Positions 26,995 to 38,100 of a stretch of 64,000 bases of DNA are shown here, piece after piece. The DNA is from Pseudomonadota bacterium (GTDB lineage: Bacteria > Pseudomonadota > Gammaproteobacteria > Burkholderiales > Methylophilaceae). Position numbers and translations under genes: made by a program. Location of the stretch: NCBI GenBank assembly GCA_029563075.1, contig JAKQTN010000025.1:124001-188000 (forward strand), in the 5' to 3' direction. The notes under the pieces are model-generated. The model saw nothing but the letters and a program-made list of their open reading frames with translations. It ran no database searches and had not been told where the DNA came from. Positions within the stretch are counted from its first letter, which is position 1; every line of letters starts with the position of its first letter.

Positions 26995-28388
26995 TGATGC
27001 ATATGAACAAATCTGTCAAGGCTTCACTGCTATTGCTGATGCTGACGGCAAGTCAGGCGCAGGCTTTCGATCTATTGGAAGCCTGGCAAGCAGCACGCAC
27101 GCATGATCCGCAGTTTGCCTCTGCCCGCGCAGGTGCCGAAGCAGGCCGTACCAAAAACATGCAGGCACAGGCGCTGAAAAGTCCGCAAGTGACGCTTAAT
27201 GCGGGTATGGCGGGTGTAAACAGCGACAACAAGATTACCGATGCGCAGTTTTCTAACGCGCAATTCGCTGGAGGTGGAGCGGGTGCAAAAGGTACAACAG
27301 ACTTCCGCACCAGAACCGATGGTGGCCTCGATCTGAACCTGAATCTGCGTGCTGAATATCCGCTCTATGATGCCACACGCAATAAATCGGCAGTGCAGCT
27401 CAATAAACAGGCGCAACTAGCCGAGGTACAACTGACCGCCGACGAGCAGCAGCTCATGCAGCGCGTAGCACAGAGCTATTTTGACACGCTGCTGGCAGCA
27501 GATACGCTGGCAACGCTCAAGGCTCAACAAACGGCGGTAGCCGAGGCGCTGGCCAGCTCAAAAGAGCGGTTCAGGGAGGGCGATGTGGCTATTGTCGACA
27601 CACATGAAACACAGGCGCGCTACGATATGCTGGCTTCGCAGGTGCTTGAGGCCGAAAGCAATCTGCAGCTTGCCCGCGCATCCCTGGCTGATATGACCGG
27701 CAATCAGGATTCAGCATTGGCGCAGTTGCCCCGGAAGGCTGATTTGCAGCGTTATGTGAGCGGTGATCTGCAAGGCTGGCTTGGCCGTGCGCAAAGCAAC
27801 CATCCACTGGTGCAGGTACAGCTGCTGCAGCAGGACATTGCGCAGGCTGAAAGTGATAAATTCCAAACCAAATACTCCCCAGTGCTTAATCTGGTTGCCC
27901 AGGCGGGCGGCGAGCGCTTGCAGGGCTTAAGCGGCAATGATGCCGATTTGACTAATCGCCAGCTGAGCCTTGGGGTGCAATTGACTATTCCCCTATATAG
28001 CGGCGGTATGCGCGGTGCTAAATATCAAGAGGCGATTGCACTGGAAGACAAAGCCCGCAACCAGACTGAATTTGCACGCCAGCAGGCAGCGCGTGATGCC
28101 AGGTCTGCATGGATGGCAGTGACTGTGGGGCAGGGGCAAGTCAAGGCGCTGGAGCAGGCAGAGCATTCCGCCGAAATCAAACTGGATTCTACCCGCCTCG
28201 GGCGTGATGTGGGCGACCGGACGACACTCGATGTGCTCAATTCGGAGCAGGAGCTTTATAACGCGCGCCTTGCCCTTTATCGCAGCCGCTATCAGGTGTT
28301 GCAAGCATTGCTTAACCTTTCGGCCGCGGCCGGCGAATTGAATGAACCGCGTTTGCAGGAAATCAATCAGCTGCTCATTAGCAAGTAA
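26994..28388 (+). CDS. TolC-family outer membrane efflux protein
   Basis: A 464-residue outer-membrane channel. The start at 26994 overlaps the DUF2892 stop; an ATG at 27003 is an alternative. A signal peptide ends ASQAQA, and the mature protein starts FDLLEAWQAARTHDPQFASARA, as in TolC. Two repeats of long coiled-coil helices with LNLRAEYPLYDATRNKSAVQ and LGVQLTIPLYSGGMRGAKYQEA are the paired outer-membrane beta segments. It completes the tripartite pump with the adaptor and RND permease upstream. Such proteins form a trimer across the outer membrane. Confidence 0.92.
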   Translation: MMHMNKSVKASLLLLMLTASQAQAFDLLEAWQAARTHDPQFASARAGAEAGRTKNMQAQALKSPQVTLNAGMAGVNSDNKITDAQFSNAQFAGGGAGAKGTTDFRTRTDGGLDLNLNLRAEYPLYDATRNKSAVQLNKQAQLAEVQLTADEQQLMQRVAQSYFDTLLAADTLATLKAQQTAVAEALASSKERFREGDVAIVDTHETQARYDMLASQVLEAESNLQLARASLADMTGNQDSALAQLPRKADLQRYVSGDLQGWLGRAQSNHPLVQVQLLQQDIAQAESDKFQTKYSPVLNLVAQAGGERLQGLSGNDADLTNRQLSLGVQLTIPLYSGGMRGAKYQEAIALEDKARNQTEFARQQAARDARSAWMAVTVGQGQVKALEQAEHSAEIKLDSTRLGRDVGDRTTLDVLNSEQELYNARLALYRSRYQVLQALLNLSAAAGELNEPRLQEINQLLISK

Positions 28389-28430
28389 TTTTGATCCACA
28401 TAATTCTTACTACGGAATAGGAAAAAAGAC

Positions 28431-28841
28431 ATGACAAAACACAGTGTTCATCAAAAATTTATCCACTGGATTTTGATTGGGGCAGCCTCGGTCACGCTGT
28501 TGCTGGTGGGCTGTCAACCTTCAAATCTTGCGTCGATCACTCCCAACGAGGCTGCCACCATGTTCTCCGAGCAACAGGCCATTATTGTGGATGTACGCGA
28601 GGACAGCGAATGGAATGAGGAACATATCGCAGGCGCGATACATATTCCATTAGCGCAAGTTGAAAACCGGCTCAGTGAGCTTGCACAATATAAGAACAGT
28701 ACCGTTATCACGCAATGCCGCAGCGGCAAACGCTCGGCAAAGGCCGCCGGGATGCTTCAAGCCGCAGGATTCAACAAGGTACTCAACCTGACAGGCGGCA
28801 TTATCGCTTGGAATAATGACGGACTAAAAACCACGAAGTAA
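28431..28841 (+). CDS. Rhodanese-domain lipoprotein
   Basis: A 136-residue protein with a signal and lipobox VGC (lipid-anchored cysteine near residue 28) and a rhodanese domain (residues 38-133) with the active-site loop QCRSGKRSAKAA and cysteine near 95. Rhodaneses carry persulfide sulfur between donors and acceptors. The lipid anchor places it outside the cytoplasm. Context (SQR two genes downstream, DUF2892 upstream) points to periplasmic sulfur transfer following sulfide oxidation. Confidence 0.9.
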   Translation: MTKHSVHQKFIHWILIGAASVTLLLVGCQPSNLASITPNEAATMFSEQQAIIVDVREDSEWNEEHIAGAIHIPLAQVENRLSELAQYKNSTVITQCRSGKRSAKAAGMLQAAGFNKVLNLTGGIIAWNNDGLKTTK

Positions 28842-28874
28842 TCTAATTAATGTCTAAGTTTCAGGAGGAAAAAA

Positions 28875-29477
28875 ATGAACCGCATTTTTGTAAAGAGCAG
28901 TTTGGTATTGCTGGCGCTTACAGCGCCAGCATGCGCTACTAAAGCCCCAAGCGAGGCAGCACAAATGCAGCATCTGGAAGAAAGCCGCAAGACAGCGCAG
29001 GAGTTCATGCAGGCACTGGGCGGAGCGCTAAAAAAGCAACTGGAAACTGGCGGCGCAGAGAGTGCCATTGGGGTATGCAAGCAAATTGCCCCCGCACTGG
29101 CAGCGGAATATTCAAAAGATGGCCGGGTTGTCAAACGCGTATCGCTCAAAACACGGAATAAAGTGCAGGGCACGCCGGATGATTGGGAAAAAGAAGTGCT
29201 AGAGGGCTTTGACCAGGCTCAGCGCGAGGGCAAACCCGCCAGTACTGAAATGGCCACCACCACTGAAGAGACAGATGGACGCTGGTTCCGCTATATGAAA
29301 GCCATTCCTACCCAGCCGATGTGTTTGCAATGCCACGGCAAAGCAGCTGACATTCCCGCCGGGGTGAAAGCCCTGCTGACAAAGGAATATCCAGAAGATA
29401 AGGCGACAGGCTACAGCGCTGGGGAAATCCGCGGTGCGATTTCCATTAAGCGCAAGCTGGATGTAGTATCAAAATAA
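28875..29477 (+). CDS. Single-heme c-type protein with DUF3365-like domain
   Basis: A 200-residue exported protein with a signal peptide ending near APACA. The body has the DUF3365 (Tll0287-like) features: ETGGAESAIGVCKQIAPALA near residue 58, VSLKTRNKVQGTPDDWEKEVL, RYMKAIPTQPMCLQCHG with a CLQCH heme motif near residue 153, and the C-terminal YSAGEIRGAISIK. Members bind heme c and are thought to sense or carry electrons or ligands. It lies between the rhodanese and SQR genes, so electron transfer in sulfur oxidation is plausible. Confidence 0.87.
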   Translation: MNRIFVKSSLVLLALTAPACATKAPSEAAQMQHLEESRKTAQEFMQALGGALKKQLETGGAESAIGVCKQIAPALAAEYSKDGRVVKRVSLKTRNKVQGTPDDWEKEVLEGFDQAQREGKPASTEMATTTEETDGRWFRYMKAIPTQPMCLQCHGKAADIPAGVKALLTKEYPEDKATGYSAGEIRGAISIKRKLDVVSK

Positions 29478-29485
29478 GATATTGA

Positions 29486-30787
<1,302 letters not shown>

Positions 30788-30953
30788 TACTGGGCATAAT
30801 GGAACTTGCATGATAGCTGACGCGAGAAATCAACAGGAGGTAATGCTTGGCACTGATACTGCTTGCGTAAGCCAGTTCCGCAGTCATTCAGACAGGCCTT
30901 GGCGGTTTTTGGTAGGATAGGGGAGGTTCATCAAACTTGTAGAAGGGGTGTTC

Positions 30954-31679
30954 ATGTTAAGGATCCTCGTCATTGCCTGTTTTATTATTCTCCAGCCTTA
31001 TGTTTGGGCTGTAGAACCCGATTTTGCCGCCGAACGCCGCGCGCTTATGGTTGAAATCAGCGCGCTGGCCAAAGAAACACGATCAGAAACCGGTCAGGGT
31101 GTGATTTCGGCCCAGGTCATGGAAGCAATGGGCAGGGTGCCGCGCCATATCTTCGTGCCGCCCGAGGTCAGGCACCATGCTTACCGCAACAGGCCGCTTC
31201 CGATTGGCTACAGCCAGACCATCTCCCAGCCTTTTCTGGTGGCTTACATGACCGAGCTGCTGCAGGTAAACAAGGATTCGAAAGTGCTCGAAGTTGGGGC
31301 TGGTTCAGGTTATCAGGCAGCGATTCTGGGCGAATTGGTGAAAGAAGTCTATACCATTGAAATCATCAAACCGCTCGCTGAACGTGCCTCAGAAACACTC
31401 AAAAGCAACGGTTACATCAATGTGCAGGTGCAGGTAGGGGACGGCTACTACGGCTGGAAAAAACACGCCCCGTTCGACGCGATCATTGTGACCGCCGCTG
31501 CGAGCCATGTGCCGCCGCCACTTATACAACAATTGAAGCGCGGCGGGCGCATGCTGATTCCGCTCGGCAGTAGTTTTATGCCGCAACACCTGGTGCTGGT
31601 GGAAAAGGACATGCAAGACCGCGTACGCACGCGTGAACTACTGCCAGTGCAATTTGTGCCGCTGACTGGCGGCCATTAG
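30954..31679 (+). CDS. pcm: Protein-L-isoaspartate O-methyltransferase, exported form
   Basis: A 241-residue methyltransferase that marks isoaspartate residues in damaged proteins for repair. The SAM motif is KVLEVGAGSGYQAAILGEL and the family segment PLPIGYSQTISQPFLVAYMTELL. Unlike the usual cytosolic Pcm it begins with a hydrophobic signal-like sequence (MLRILVIACFIILQPYVWA), suggesting a periplasmic protein. The ATG at 30954 follows AGAAGGGG and is preferred to a GTG two codons earlier. It is two bases from the start of the spermidine-synthase-like gene. Confidence 0.9.
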   Translation: MLRILVIACFIILQPYVWAVEPDFAAERRALMVEISALAKETRSETGQGVISAQVMEAMGRVPRHIFVPPEVRHHAYRNRPLPIGYSQTISQPFLVAYMTELLQVNKDSKVLEVGAGSGYQAAILGELVKEVYTIEIIKPLAERASETLKSNGYINVQVQVGDGYYGWKKHAPFDAIIVTAAASHVPPPLIQQLKRGGRMLIPLGSSFMPQHLVLVEKDMQDRVRTRELLPVQFVPLTGGH

Positions 31680-31681
31680 AA

Positions 31682-34144
31682 GTGAAAAATAGCCCGCCTC
31701 TCGCAGCAATTATGCTGGTTTCGGCGGGAGCTCTCGCCTACGTAATTCTGCTGACGCGCCTCTTTTCTATCATCCAGTGGCATCACTTCGCCTACATGAT
31801 GATCAGCCTGGCGATGCTGGGCTACGGTGTCAGTGGAACATTGCTGACGCTGCTACGTAAGCGTCTTTTGCCTAACTACGGCATTGTGTTCGCGCTATGC
31901 GCAGCCGCGTCCGGCATCAGCGCATTGGGCGCTTTTCTGATTGCACAGCAGCTACCGTTCAACCCGCTGGAAATATTCTGGGATGCACGGCAACCGTTTT
32001 ACCTGCTACTGCTCTACCTGCTGCTGGCAGTACCATTCCTGTTTTCTGCCAGCTGTATTGGCCTTACCTTCGCACGGTATGGCGCGGCTTCGCACCGTGT
32101 CTACAGCTTCGATCTGCTCGGAGCCGCTGGCGGCTGTTTGCTGGCCTTGTTGCTGCTATTCCTGCTGCCGCCGATGGCGGCATTACGCGCGGTCAGCTTA
32201 TTGGGATTGGCAGGGGCGGCACTCGCGGTATGGCTCTTCAACCTGCGTCCGTTCTTCTTTCTGCCACTGCTCGCCGTGATAGCGCTGATCATAACGATGG
32301 CCCTGCCGTCCAGCTGGACGCAATTGCGCATGTCCCCTTACAAAAGCCTGAGTCAAACATTGCAGGTGCCGGGTATGCACGTGGTGGTGGAGCGCTCCAG
32401 CCCGCTGGGTCTGCTCACGGTGGTTGAGAGCTCGCACACCCCGTTCCGGCATGCGCCCGGGCTGAGCCTCAATGCGGTGCAGGAACCGCCACGGCAACTT
32501 GGCATATTTACCGACGGCGATGGACTTTCCGCACTGACACGCTTCGACGGAAGACTAGAACCGCTAGCCTATCTCGACCAGACCACATCGGCACTGCCTT
32601 ACCATCTGCTGCGACAGCCCCATGTGCTGGTGCTAGGCGCCGGAGCAGGATCCGGCGTACTGCAGGCGCTGATCCATCATGTGCCACAGGTTGAAGCCGT
32701 GGATATTGATGCACGTATGGTCGACTTGGTGCGTAACCACTTTGCCAATTTCAGCGGTGATCTGTACCGGCGTCCGGAGGTGACAATTCATGTCGCCGAA
32801 GCGCGCAGCTTTGTCGAGGCGAGCAATGTGCGCTACGACCTCATCCAGGTAGAGCTGATGGATACTTTTAGTGTCTCGTCAAGCGGACTCTACGGCTTGA
32901 GTGAGAGTTACCTTTATACGGTGGAGGGTTTGCAATCCTATCTGCGGCACTTGAAGCCGGGCGGCATACTGGCATTGACGCGCTGGATTACATTGCCGCC
33001 ACGCGACCTGCTCAAACTTGCCGCTACCTCGATTGCTGCGCAAGAGCGCGAGGGTGTCGCCTTGCCAGGAAAACGGTTAGCGCTGATTCGCGGCTGGCAG
33101 ACTGGCACGCTGCTGATAAAGAATGGTGAATTCACTGCCGGCGAAATTGCCGAAATCCGCGCTTTTTCCGCAGCGCGCTCGTTCGATGTGGAGTGGCTGC
33201 CTGGGCTGGCGCGCGAGGAAAGCAATCATTACAACGTACTCGACCAGCCTTACTTTTACGACGGCATTCAGGCGCTGACGAACACACAAAAGCAGGATTT
33301 CATTGCTCGCTACAAGTTCGACATCAGGCCATCCTCCGATGACCGTCCCTACTTTTTCCATTTCTTTCGTTGGCAGACCTTACCGGAAATTCTCCGACTC
33401 CATGCGCGCGGCGGTCTCTCATTGCTAGAGTTGGGCTACCCAATTCTGCTCGCCACCTTGCTGCAGGCGATGCTAGCCTCGGCGGTGCTGATCCTGCTGC
33501 CTCTCTGGCTAGGACTGCGCGGTGAAAGCAGCATACGCGCTGTTCCCGGGAGATTGGCAACGTTCTCCTATTTCGCACTGGTCGGCTTTGCCTTCATTTT
33601 CATCGAGATTTCCTTTATCCAGAAATTCACCCTTTATCTTGGGCATCCACTCTATGCAATGGCAGGGGTGTTATGTGCCATATTGCTGTTCGCCGGCATA
33701 GGCAGTCGAAATGCGCCGCTCATGCTAAGGTGGTCACGCGAAAAAGGTTTCTCCCATGCATACATTCTATCTGCAGGAATTGCGCTTATGGTATTGCTGA
33801 ATTTACTGGCTTCAACGCTATTGATGCAGTTTGGCGTTGGGCTACCCGCTATTGTGCGCGTCGTGGTCGTAACAACCCTTATTGCGCCGCTTGCTTTCCT
33901 GATGGGCATGCCGTTCCCGATTGGAATGGCTCGACTTGATGCGGCAGCACCTGCCCTGTTGCCATGGGCCTGGGGCGTCAATGCCTGCGCAACGGTTGTG
34001 GGAGCGGTGGTAGCTGCACTACTTGCCCTGCATCTGGGATTCACCGGAGTCGCAACGCTAGCCATACTTTTATATCTGTCTGCCGCTTCGGCATTTCACG
34101 GCATTGTCGGCAATCCAAAGGAAACTGGCTTGCTATCCGCTTGA
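31682..34144 (+). CDS. Polytopic membrane protein with spermidine-synthase-like domain
   Basis: An 820-residue protein with a GTG start two bases after pcm. It has about six N-terminal membrane helices (residues 5-215), a central Rossmann methyltransferase-like domain similar to SpeE (HVLVLGAGAGSGVLQALIHHVPQVEAVDIDARMV near residue 318), and a C-terminal block of about six more helices (residues 585-815). Such fused proteins are annotated spermidine synthase, but polyamine synthesis has not been shown. They may methylate or aminopropylate a membrane-associated substrate. Coupling to an exported Pcm is noteworthy. Confidence 0.8.
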   Translation: MKNSPPLAAIMLVSAGALAYVILLTRLFSIIQWHHFAYMMISLAMLGYGVSGTLLTLLRKRLLPNYGIVFALCAAASGISALGAFLIAQQLPFNPLEIFWDARQPFYLLLLYLLLAVPFLFSASCIGLTFARYGAASHRVYSFDLLGAAGGCLLALLLLFLLPPMAALRAVSLLGLAGAALAVWLFNLRPFFFLPLLAVIALIITMALPSSWTQLRMSPYKSLSQTLQVPGMHVVVERSSPLGLLTVVESSHTPFRHAPGLSLNAVQEPPRQLGIFTDGDGLSALTRFDGRLEPLAYLDQTTSALPYHLLRQPHVLVLGAGAGSGVLQALIHHVPQVEAVDIDARMVDLVRNHFANFSGDLYRRPEVTIHVAEARSFVEASNVRYDLIQVELMDTFSVSSSGLYGLSESYLYTVEGLQSYLRHLKPGGILALTRWITLPPRDLLKLAATSIAAQEREGVALPGKRLALIRGWQTGTLLIKNGEFTAGEIAEIRAFSAARSFDVEWLPGLAREESNHYNVLDQPYFYDGIQALTNTQKQDFIARYKFDIRPSSDDRPYFFHFFRWQTLPEILRLHARGGLSLLELGYPILLATLLQAMLASAVLILLPLWLGLRGESSIRAVPGRLATFSYFALVGFAFIFIEISFIQKFTLYLGHPLYAMAGVLCAILLFAGIGSRNAPLMLRWSREKGFSHAYILSAGIALMVLLNLLASTLLMQFGVGLPAIVRVVVVTTLIAPLAFLMGMPFPIGMARLDAAAPALLPWAWGVNACATVVGAVVAALLALHLGFTGVATLAILLYLSAASAFHGIVGNPKETGLLSA

Positions 34145-34255
34145 GTGTTTGGGAGGTCGTGGCTATGCTGAAATATATCCAGCAATGTATGCCGAAATGG
34201 CGGCATAACTTATTAATTGTATTAATTTATGCGAATCAACCACTTAAGGCTATAT

Positions 34256-34331
34256 TGGCGTCCCCACGGGGATTCGAACCCCGGTCGCCTCCGTGAAAGG
34301 GAGGTGTCCTAGGCCTCTAGACGATGGGGAC
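34256..34331 (-). tRNA. tRNA-Glu (anticodon TTC)
   Basis: The minus strand gives a 76-base tRNA including encoded CCA. The acceptor stem GTCCCCA pairs with TGGGGAC, the anticodon loop reads CTTTCAC with TTC, and the T arm contains GGTTCGAATCC. It lies 90 bases downstream of tRNA-Ala on the same strand. Confidence 0.97.
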
Positions 34332-34421
34332 CTAAGAATTTAACTCATTATTTACTACTTATTACAACGCCGCTATTTTACTACAATTCACTCTATTTCT
34401 AAAATGAATTTGCCACAAATT

Positions 34422-34497
<76 letters not shown>

Positions 34498-34562
34498 AAC
34501 TTACTGCCAAAACATAACCAAGATTCGGGCTCTTGAATTAGCTACAATTCAAAGAAGGCGCA

Positions 34563-34591
34563 ATATTAAAGACGGGAGGGCTAATTGTCAA
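34563..34591 (-). promoter_or_regulatory. Sigma-70 promoter for the tRNA-Ala/tRNA-Glu unit
   Basis: On the minus strand a perfect -35 TTGACA (34591-34586) is followed after exactly 17 bases by TAATAT (34568-34563). Transcription would start near 34556, about 60 bases before tRNA-Ala. Confidence 0.75.
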
Positions 34592-34631
34592 TTAATTTAT
34601 AATTTGCCTATGATATTCTGTGCAGTATCAC

Positions 34632-35081
34632 TTATCCGCGCGTGTTGGATTGCGACTCGAATTTTAATAAATCTACAAATGGCTGTGGTTGCCAGCCCGC
34701 CTTGCGATGCTCTGCCACCACATTGGTGAAAATGCCGCCACGCACATAAAATTTGGCCGTCACGCGCATAAACTTTGGTTGTGTGGCCGCAATCAGGTCA
34801 TCCAGAATGCGATTTGTGACCGCCTCGTGAAAGCAGCCTTCTTCACGGAACGACCACATATATAGCTTCAGGCTTTTAAGTTCCACACAAAGTTGGTCTG
34901 GAATGTAATCCAGATAAATCACGGCAAAATCCGGCTGGCCTGTTTTAGGGCATAAGCAAGTAAATTCAGGGATTTCCATATGGATATGAAAATCACGGCC
35001 AGGATTGGGGTTGGCAAAGGTTTCCAGCTGCTTGGTCGGCTGCACGGTCGGTTTGGCGCCTAAAGTTTGTTCGCTTGTCAT
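34632..35081 (-). CDS. queF: NADPH-dependent 7-cyano-7-deazaguanine reductase
   Basis: A 149-residue QueF of the short (type I) form, reducing preQ0 to preQ1 in queuosine synthesis. The catalytic cysteine is Cys44 in [10 protein letters not shown]; the NADPH-binding family segment [16 protein letters not shown] and EGCFHEAV carry the conserved glutamate and histidine. Length is typical. It is divergent from smc; the 72-base intergenic region holds a small palindrome CGTTA-TTA-TAACG but no recognisable preQ1 riboswitch. Confidence 0.95.
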   Translation of the reverse strand: MTSEQTLGAKPTVQPTKQLETFANPNPGRDFHIHMEIPEFTCLCPKTGQPDFAVIYLDYIPDQLCVELKSLKLYMWSFREEGCFHEAVTNRILDDLIAATQPKFMRVTAKFYVRGGIFTNVVAEHRKAGWQPQPFVDLLKFESQSNTRG

Positions 35082-35153
35082 AGAAAATGCGGATTTCGGC
35101 CTAAAAAAACGTTATTATAACGCTTAAAATTAAATCTCATTGACTCATTCATT

Positions 35154-38100
35154 TTGCGCTTAACCCATCTAAAACTCGCCGGCTTCAAATCGTTTGTAGA
35201 CCCAACCACTATTCACTTGCACGGCCAGCGCGTGGGCGTGGTCGGGCCTAATGGCTGCGGCAAATCCAACGTCATGGAATCGGTACGCTGGGTATTGGGC
35301 GAGTCATCTGCCAAAGAAATGCGCGCCGACGCGATGGATGCCGTGATTTTTAACGGTTCTGCCAACCGCAAACCTATTTCGCGCGCCAGTGTCGAGCTGG
35401 TGTTTGACAACAGCCTGGGCGGGGCAAGCGGCGAGTGGAGCCAGTATGCGGAAATCAGCGTCAAGCGCGTCATTGAGCGCGAAAAAGGCTCAACTTACTA
35501 CATTAACAACACAGCCGTGCGCCGTCGCGATGTGGCTGATTTGTTTCTGGGTACAGGCCTGGGCGGCCGCGCCTATGCGATTATCGGTCAGAATACCATT
35601 TCACGCATTGTAGAGGCTAAACCTGAAGAACTGCGGGTGTTTCTGGAAGAAGCCGCGGGCATCAGCAAGTATAAGGAGCGTCGCCGTGAGACTGAATTGC
35701 GCCTGCGTGATACGCGCGAGAACCTTACCAGAGTGGAGGATATATGCCGCGAGCTGCAAAAGCAGATCACCAAGCTAGAATCACAGGCTGTTGTGACGCA
35801 GCAATATCATGCACTGCATGCCGCATTGAAGCTGGCGGAAGGGCAATTGTGGCTGCTGAAAAAACGTGATGCCAGCCGCGACTGGGAAAAGGCCAAAACG
35901 CGGGTTGATCAACTGGTGAATCAGCTTGAAGCGCAAACCGCGGCGCTAAGAAAAAGCGAAGCCGAGCTGGAAACCTGCCGCCAGGCGCATTATGCGGCCA
36001 GCGAGGGCATTAATACTGCACAAGCGGCCTATTATGAGGCGAATGCCGAAGTTTCCAACCTCGAACACCAGGTGAAACAAAATACCGAGGCGCGCGAGCG
36101 CATGGCACAGCAGCTGCAGCAATTGCAGCATGCGCTTGAGCGAAACGCCAGTGCCAACCAGGCTTTCCAGCAAAACCTGGCACAGTTAAATAACGAACTG
36201 GAAACTGCAACAGCAAGCGAGCAACAGGCTCAAATGGCTTTGGATGCGCTTAAGCAAACGCTCCCGGAGAAAGAGGCTGCGCTTAAAGCTGCTACGGACA
36301 TTGCCCAAAAAAGCCTGCAAGTGCTGTCAGAAGCAAATCAGCGCATACAAATCGAGAATAGCCATATTCATTATTTGAACCAGGCGATTGGCGAGAGTAG
36401 CCAGCGCATTCAAAGGCTTGAGACGGATTTATCCAATCTGGTGCTGCCCGATGAGTCACGGTTAAAAGACAGCGAATCCGCTTTGCTGCACGCGCAGCAA
36501 GAGATTGCTAATATAGAGCAGGCAGTTCAAAAACTGCGTGCAGATGAAGCGGCGCTGCATGCTGAAATCAATCTGCTGCGAGAGCAGCAACATCAGGCAC
36601 AGCGTGCTGCAAACCAGGCAGAAGCCGAGATTCACTCACTCCATAAAATTCAACAATCACTCAATACCGAAGGTAAGCTGGGCGAATGGCTGAACAGTAA
36701 AGGCTTAAAAAATAATGCCAGGTTATGGCAGAAGATTAAAATTGACGAAACTTGGAGCGTTGCCTTAGAAGCTATATTAGGTGCAAAACTAAATGCGCTG
36801 ATCTCTGATAAACATGACTTGGGAAACCGGCCGCCAGGTGCGCTGGTACTGGGCTACAGGGCAGCCGAAAATGCCACGTCCATTAAACAGAATTCGATTC
36901 TAATCCCCCTTATCAGCATCATTAATGAGTGTGACACAGACTTAAAACCCATTTTAAGCGATTGGCTGGCAGGCGCGTATTTATTGACCTCTGGCGATGA
37001 TGTACAAAAGGCCATCACCGCGCTTAATTTGGGTGAAACCTTGGTGAATCAGCAGGGCGATATCTATGGCCGTCATAGCGTAGCCTATCACGGCGCAAAC
37101 TCAAGCTTGCATGGCGTACTGGAGCGTCAGCAGCAGCTAGAAAATTTACAGGTAAATTTACCCAACCTGCAGCAGCAGCAGCAGCAAGTGACCGAGTCGC
37201 TTAAAGCCGCTGAGGGCAAACTTACACAGACGCGTCAGCAACAGCAACATGAAAATAACCAGCTGAGAACCGCTACACAAACGCAGCATCAGTTACAACT
37301 TGAGTTTTCTCGCTTACAGCACGCCCGCCAAACTTCGCTCGAGCGCGAGAAAAACATCAAAGCGGACATTGAAGCTGCAAAAACAAAGCTCGCGCAATCA
37401 GTGGCAGATAAAGCTGAAAAACAAGAAGCGTTGCAAGTGATTTCAGGCCAATTAAGCCAATTGGAGTTGATAAAAAATAATGATGCGACTGCAAAACAGC
37501 AAGCCGAACAGGCGTATTTGGTGCTGCGGGATTCAGTTCAGCAAGCTGAAAAGTTGCATCAAGAAAGTGTTTTTAATTTAAAATTAATAACCAATAATAT
37601 TAATGAGTTAAATAATAAAATTAATGTAAATAATGAAGAAATAACAGCGCTTTTATTGCGCCAAGCTGAAGCGGAAGAAACTTTGAAACTTACGCCGATG
37701 GAAACACTGAAGGTCAATTTAAATGAAGCGATTAACCTCAAGCAGCAGCGCGAAGCGGCGCTGGCGGAAGCACGCAATCACCTGGCCGGGCAGGAGCAGC
37801 AGTTACAAGCGTTAGAACGCCAGCGCATGCAAAACGAGCAGCAACTGCATCCCATGCGCGATGGCCTTGAGCAAAGCCGCTTAAATGAACAGGAAGCGCG
37901 TCTGTATTTTGAACAGTGCCAGGCCGGCTTGGTTGAAAATGGCCACAACGAGCAGGAGTTGGCCACAGGTTTGGCGGAAAGTGCCAAAACCACAGATATG
38001 GTGCGCAAAACCAGCCAATTACAGCAGAACATCAATGAGCTGGGCGCCGTGAATCTGGCAGCGATCCAGGAACTGGCCGCCGAAGCTGAGCGCAAGACCT

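Noticed and set aside
30843-30920. 24-codon reading after an AGGAGG sequence upstream of pcm
   Set aside because: The spacing of two bases between AGGAGG and ATG is too short and the peptide has no recognisable feature.
35082-35153. preQ1 riboswitch upstream of queF
   Set aside because: The short leader lacks the compact preQ1 aptamer pattern; only a small palindrome is seen.
37172-37195. CAG repeat run inside smc
   Set aside because: It codes a glutamine-rich part of the coiled coil and is ordinary for SMC proteins.
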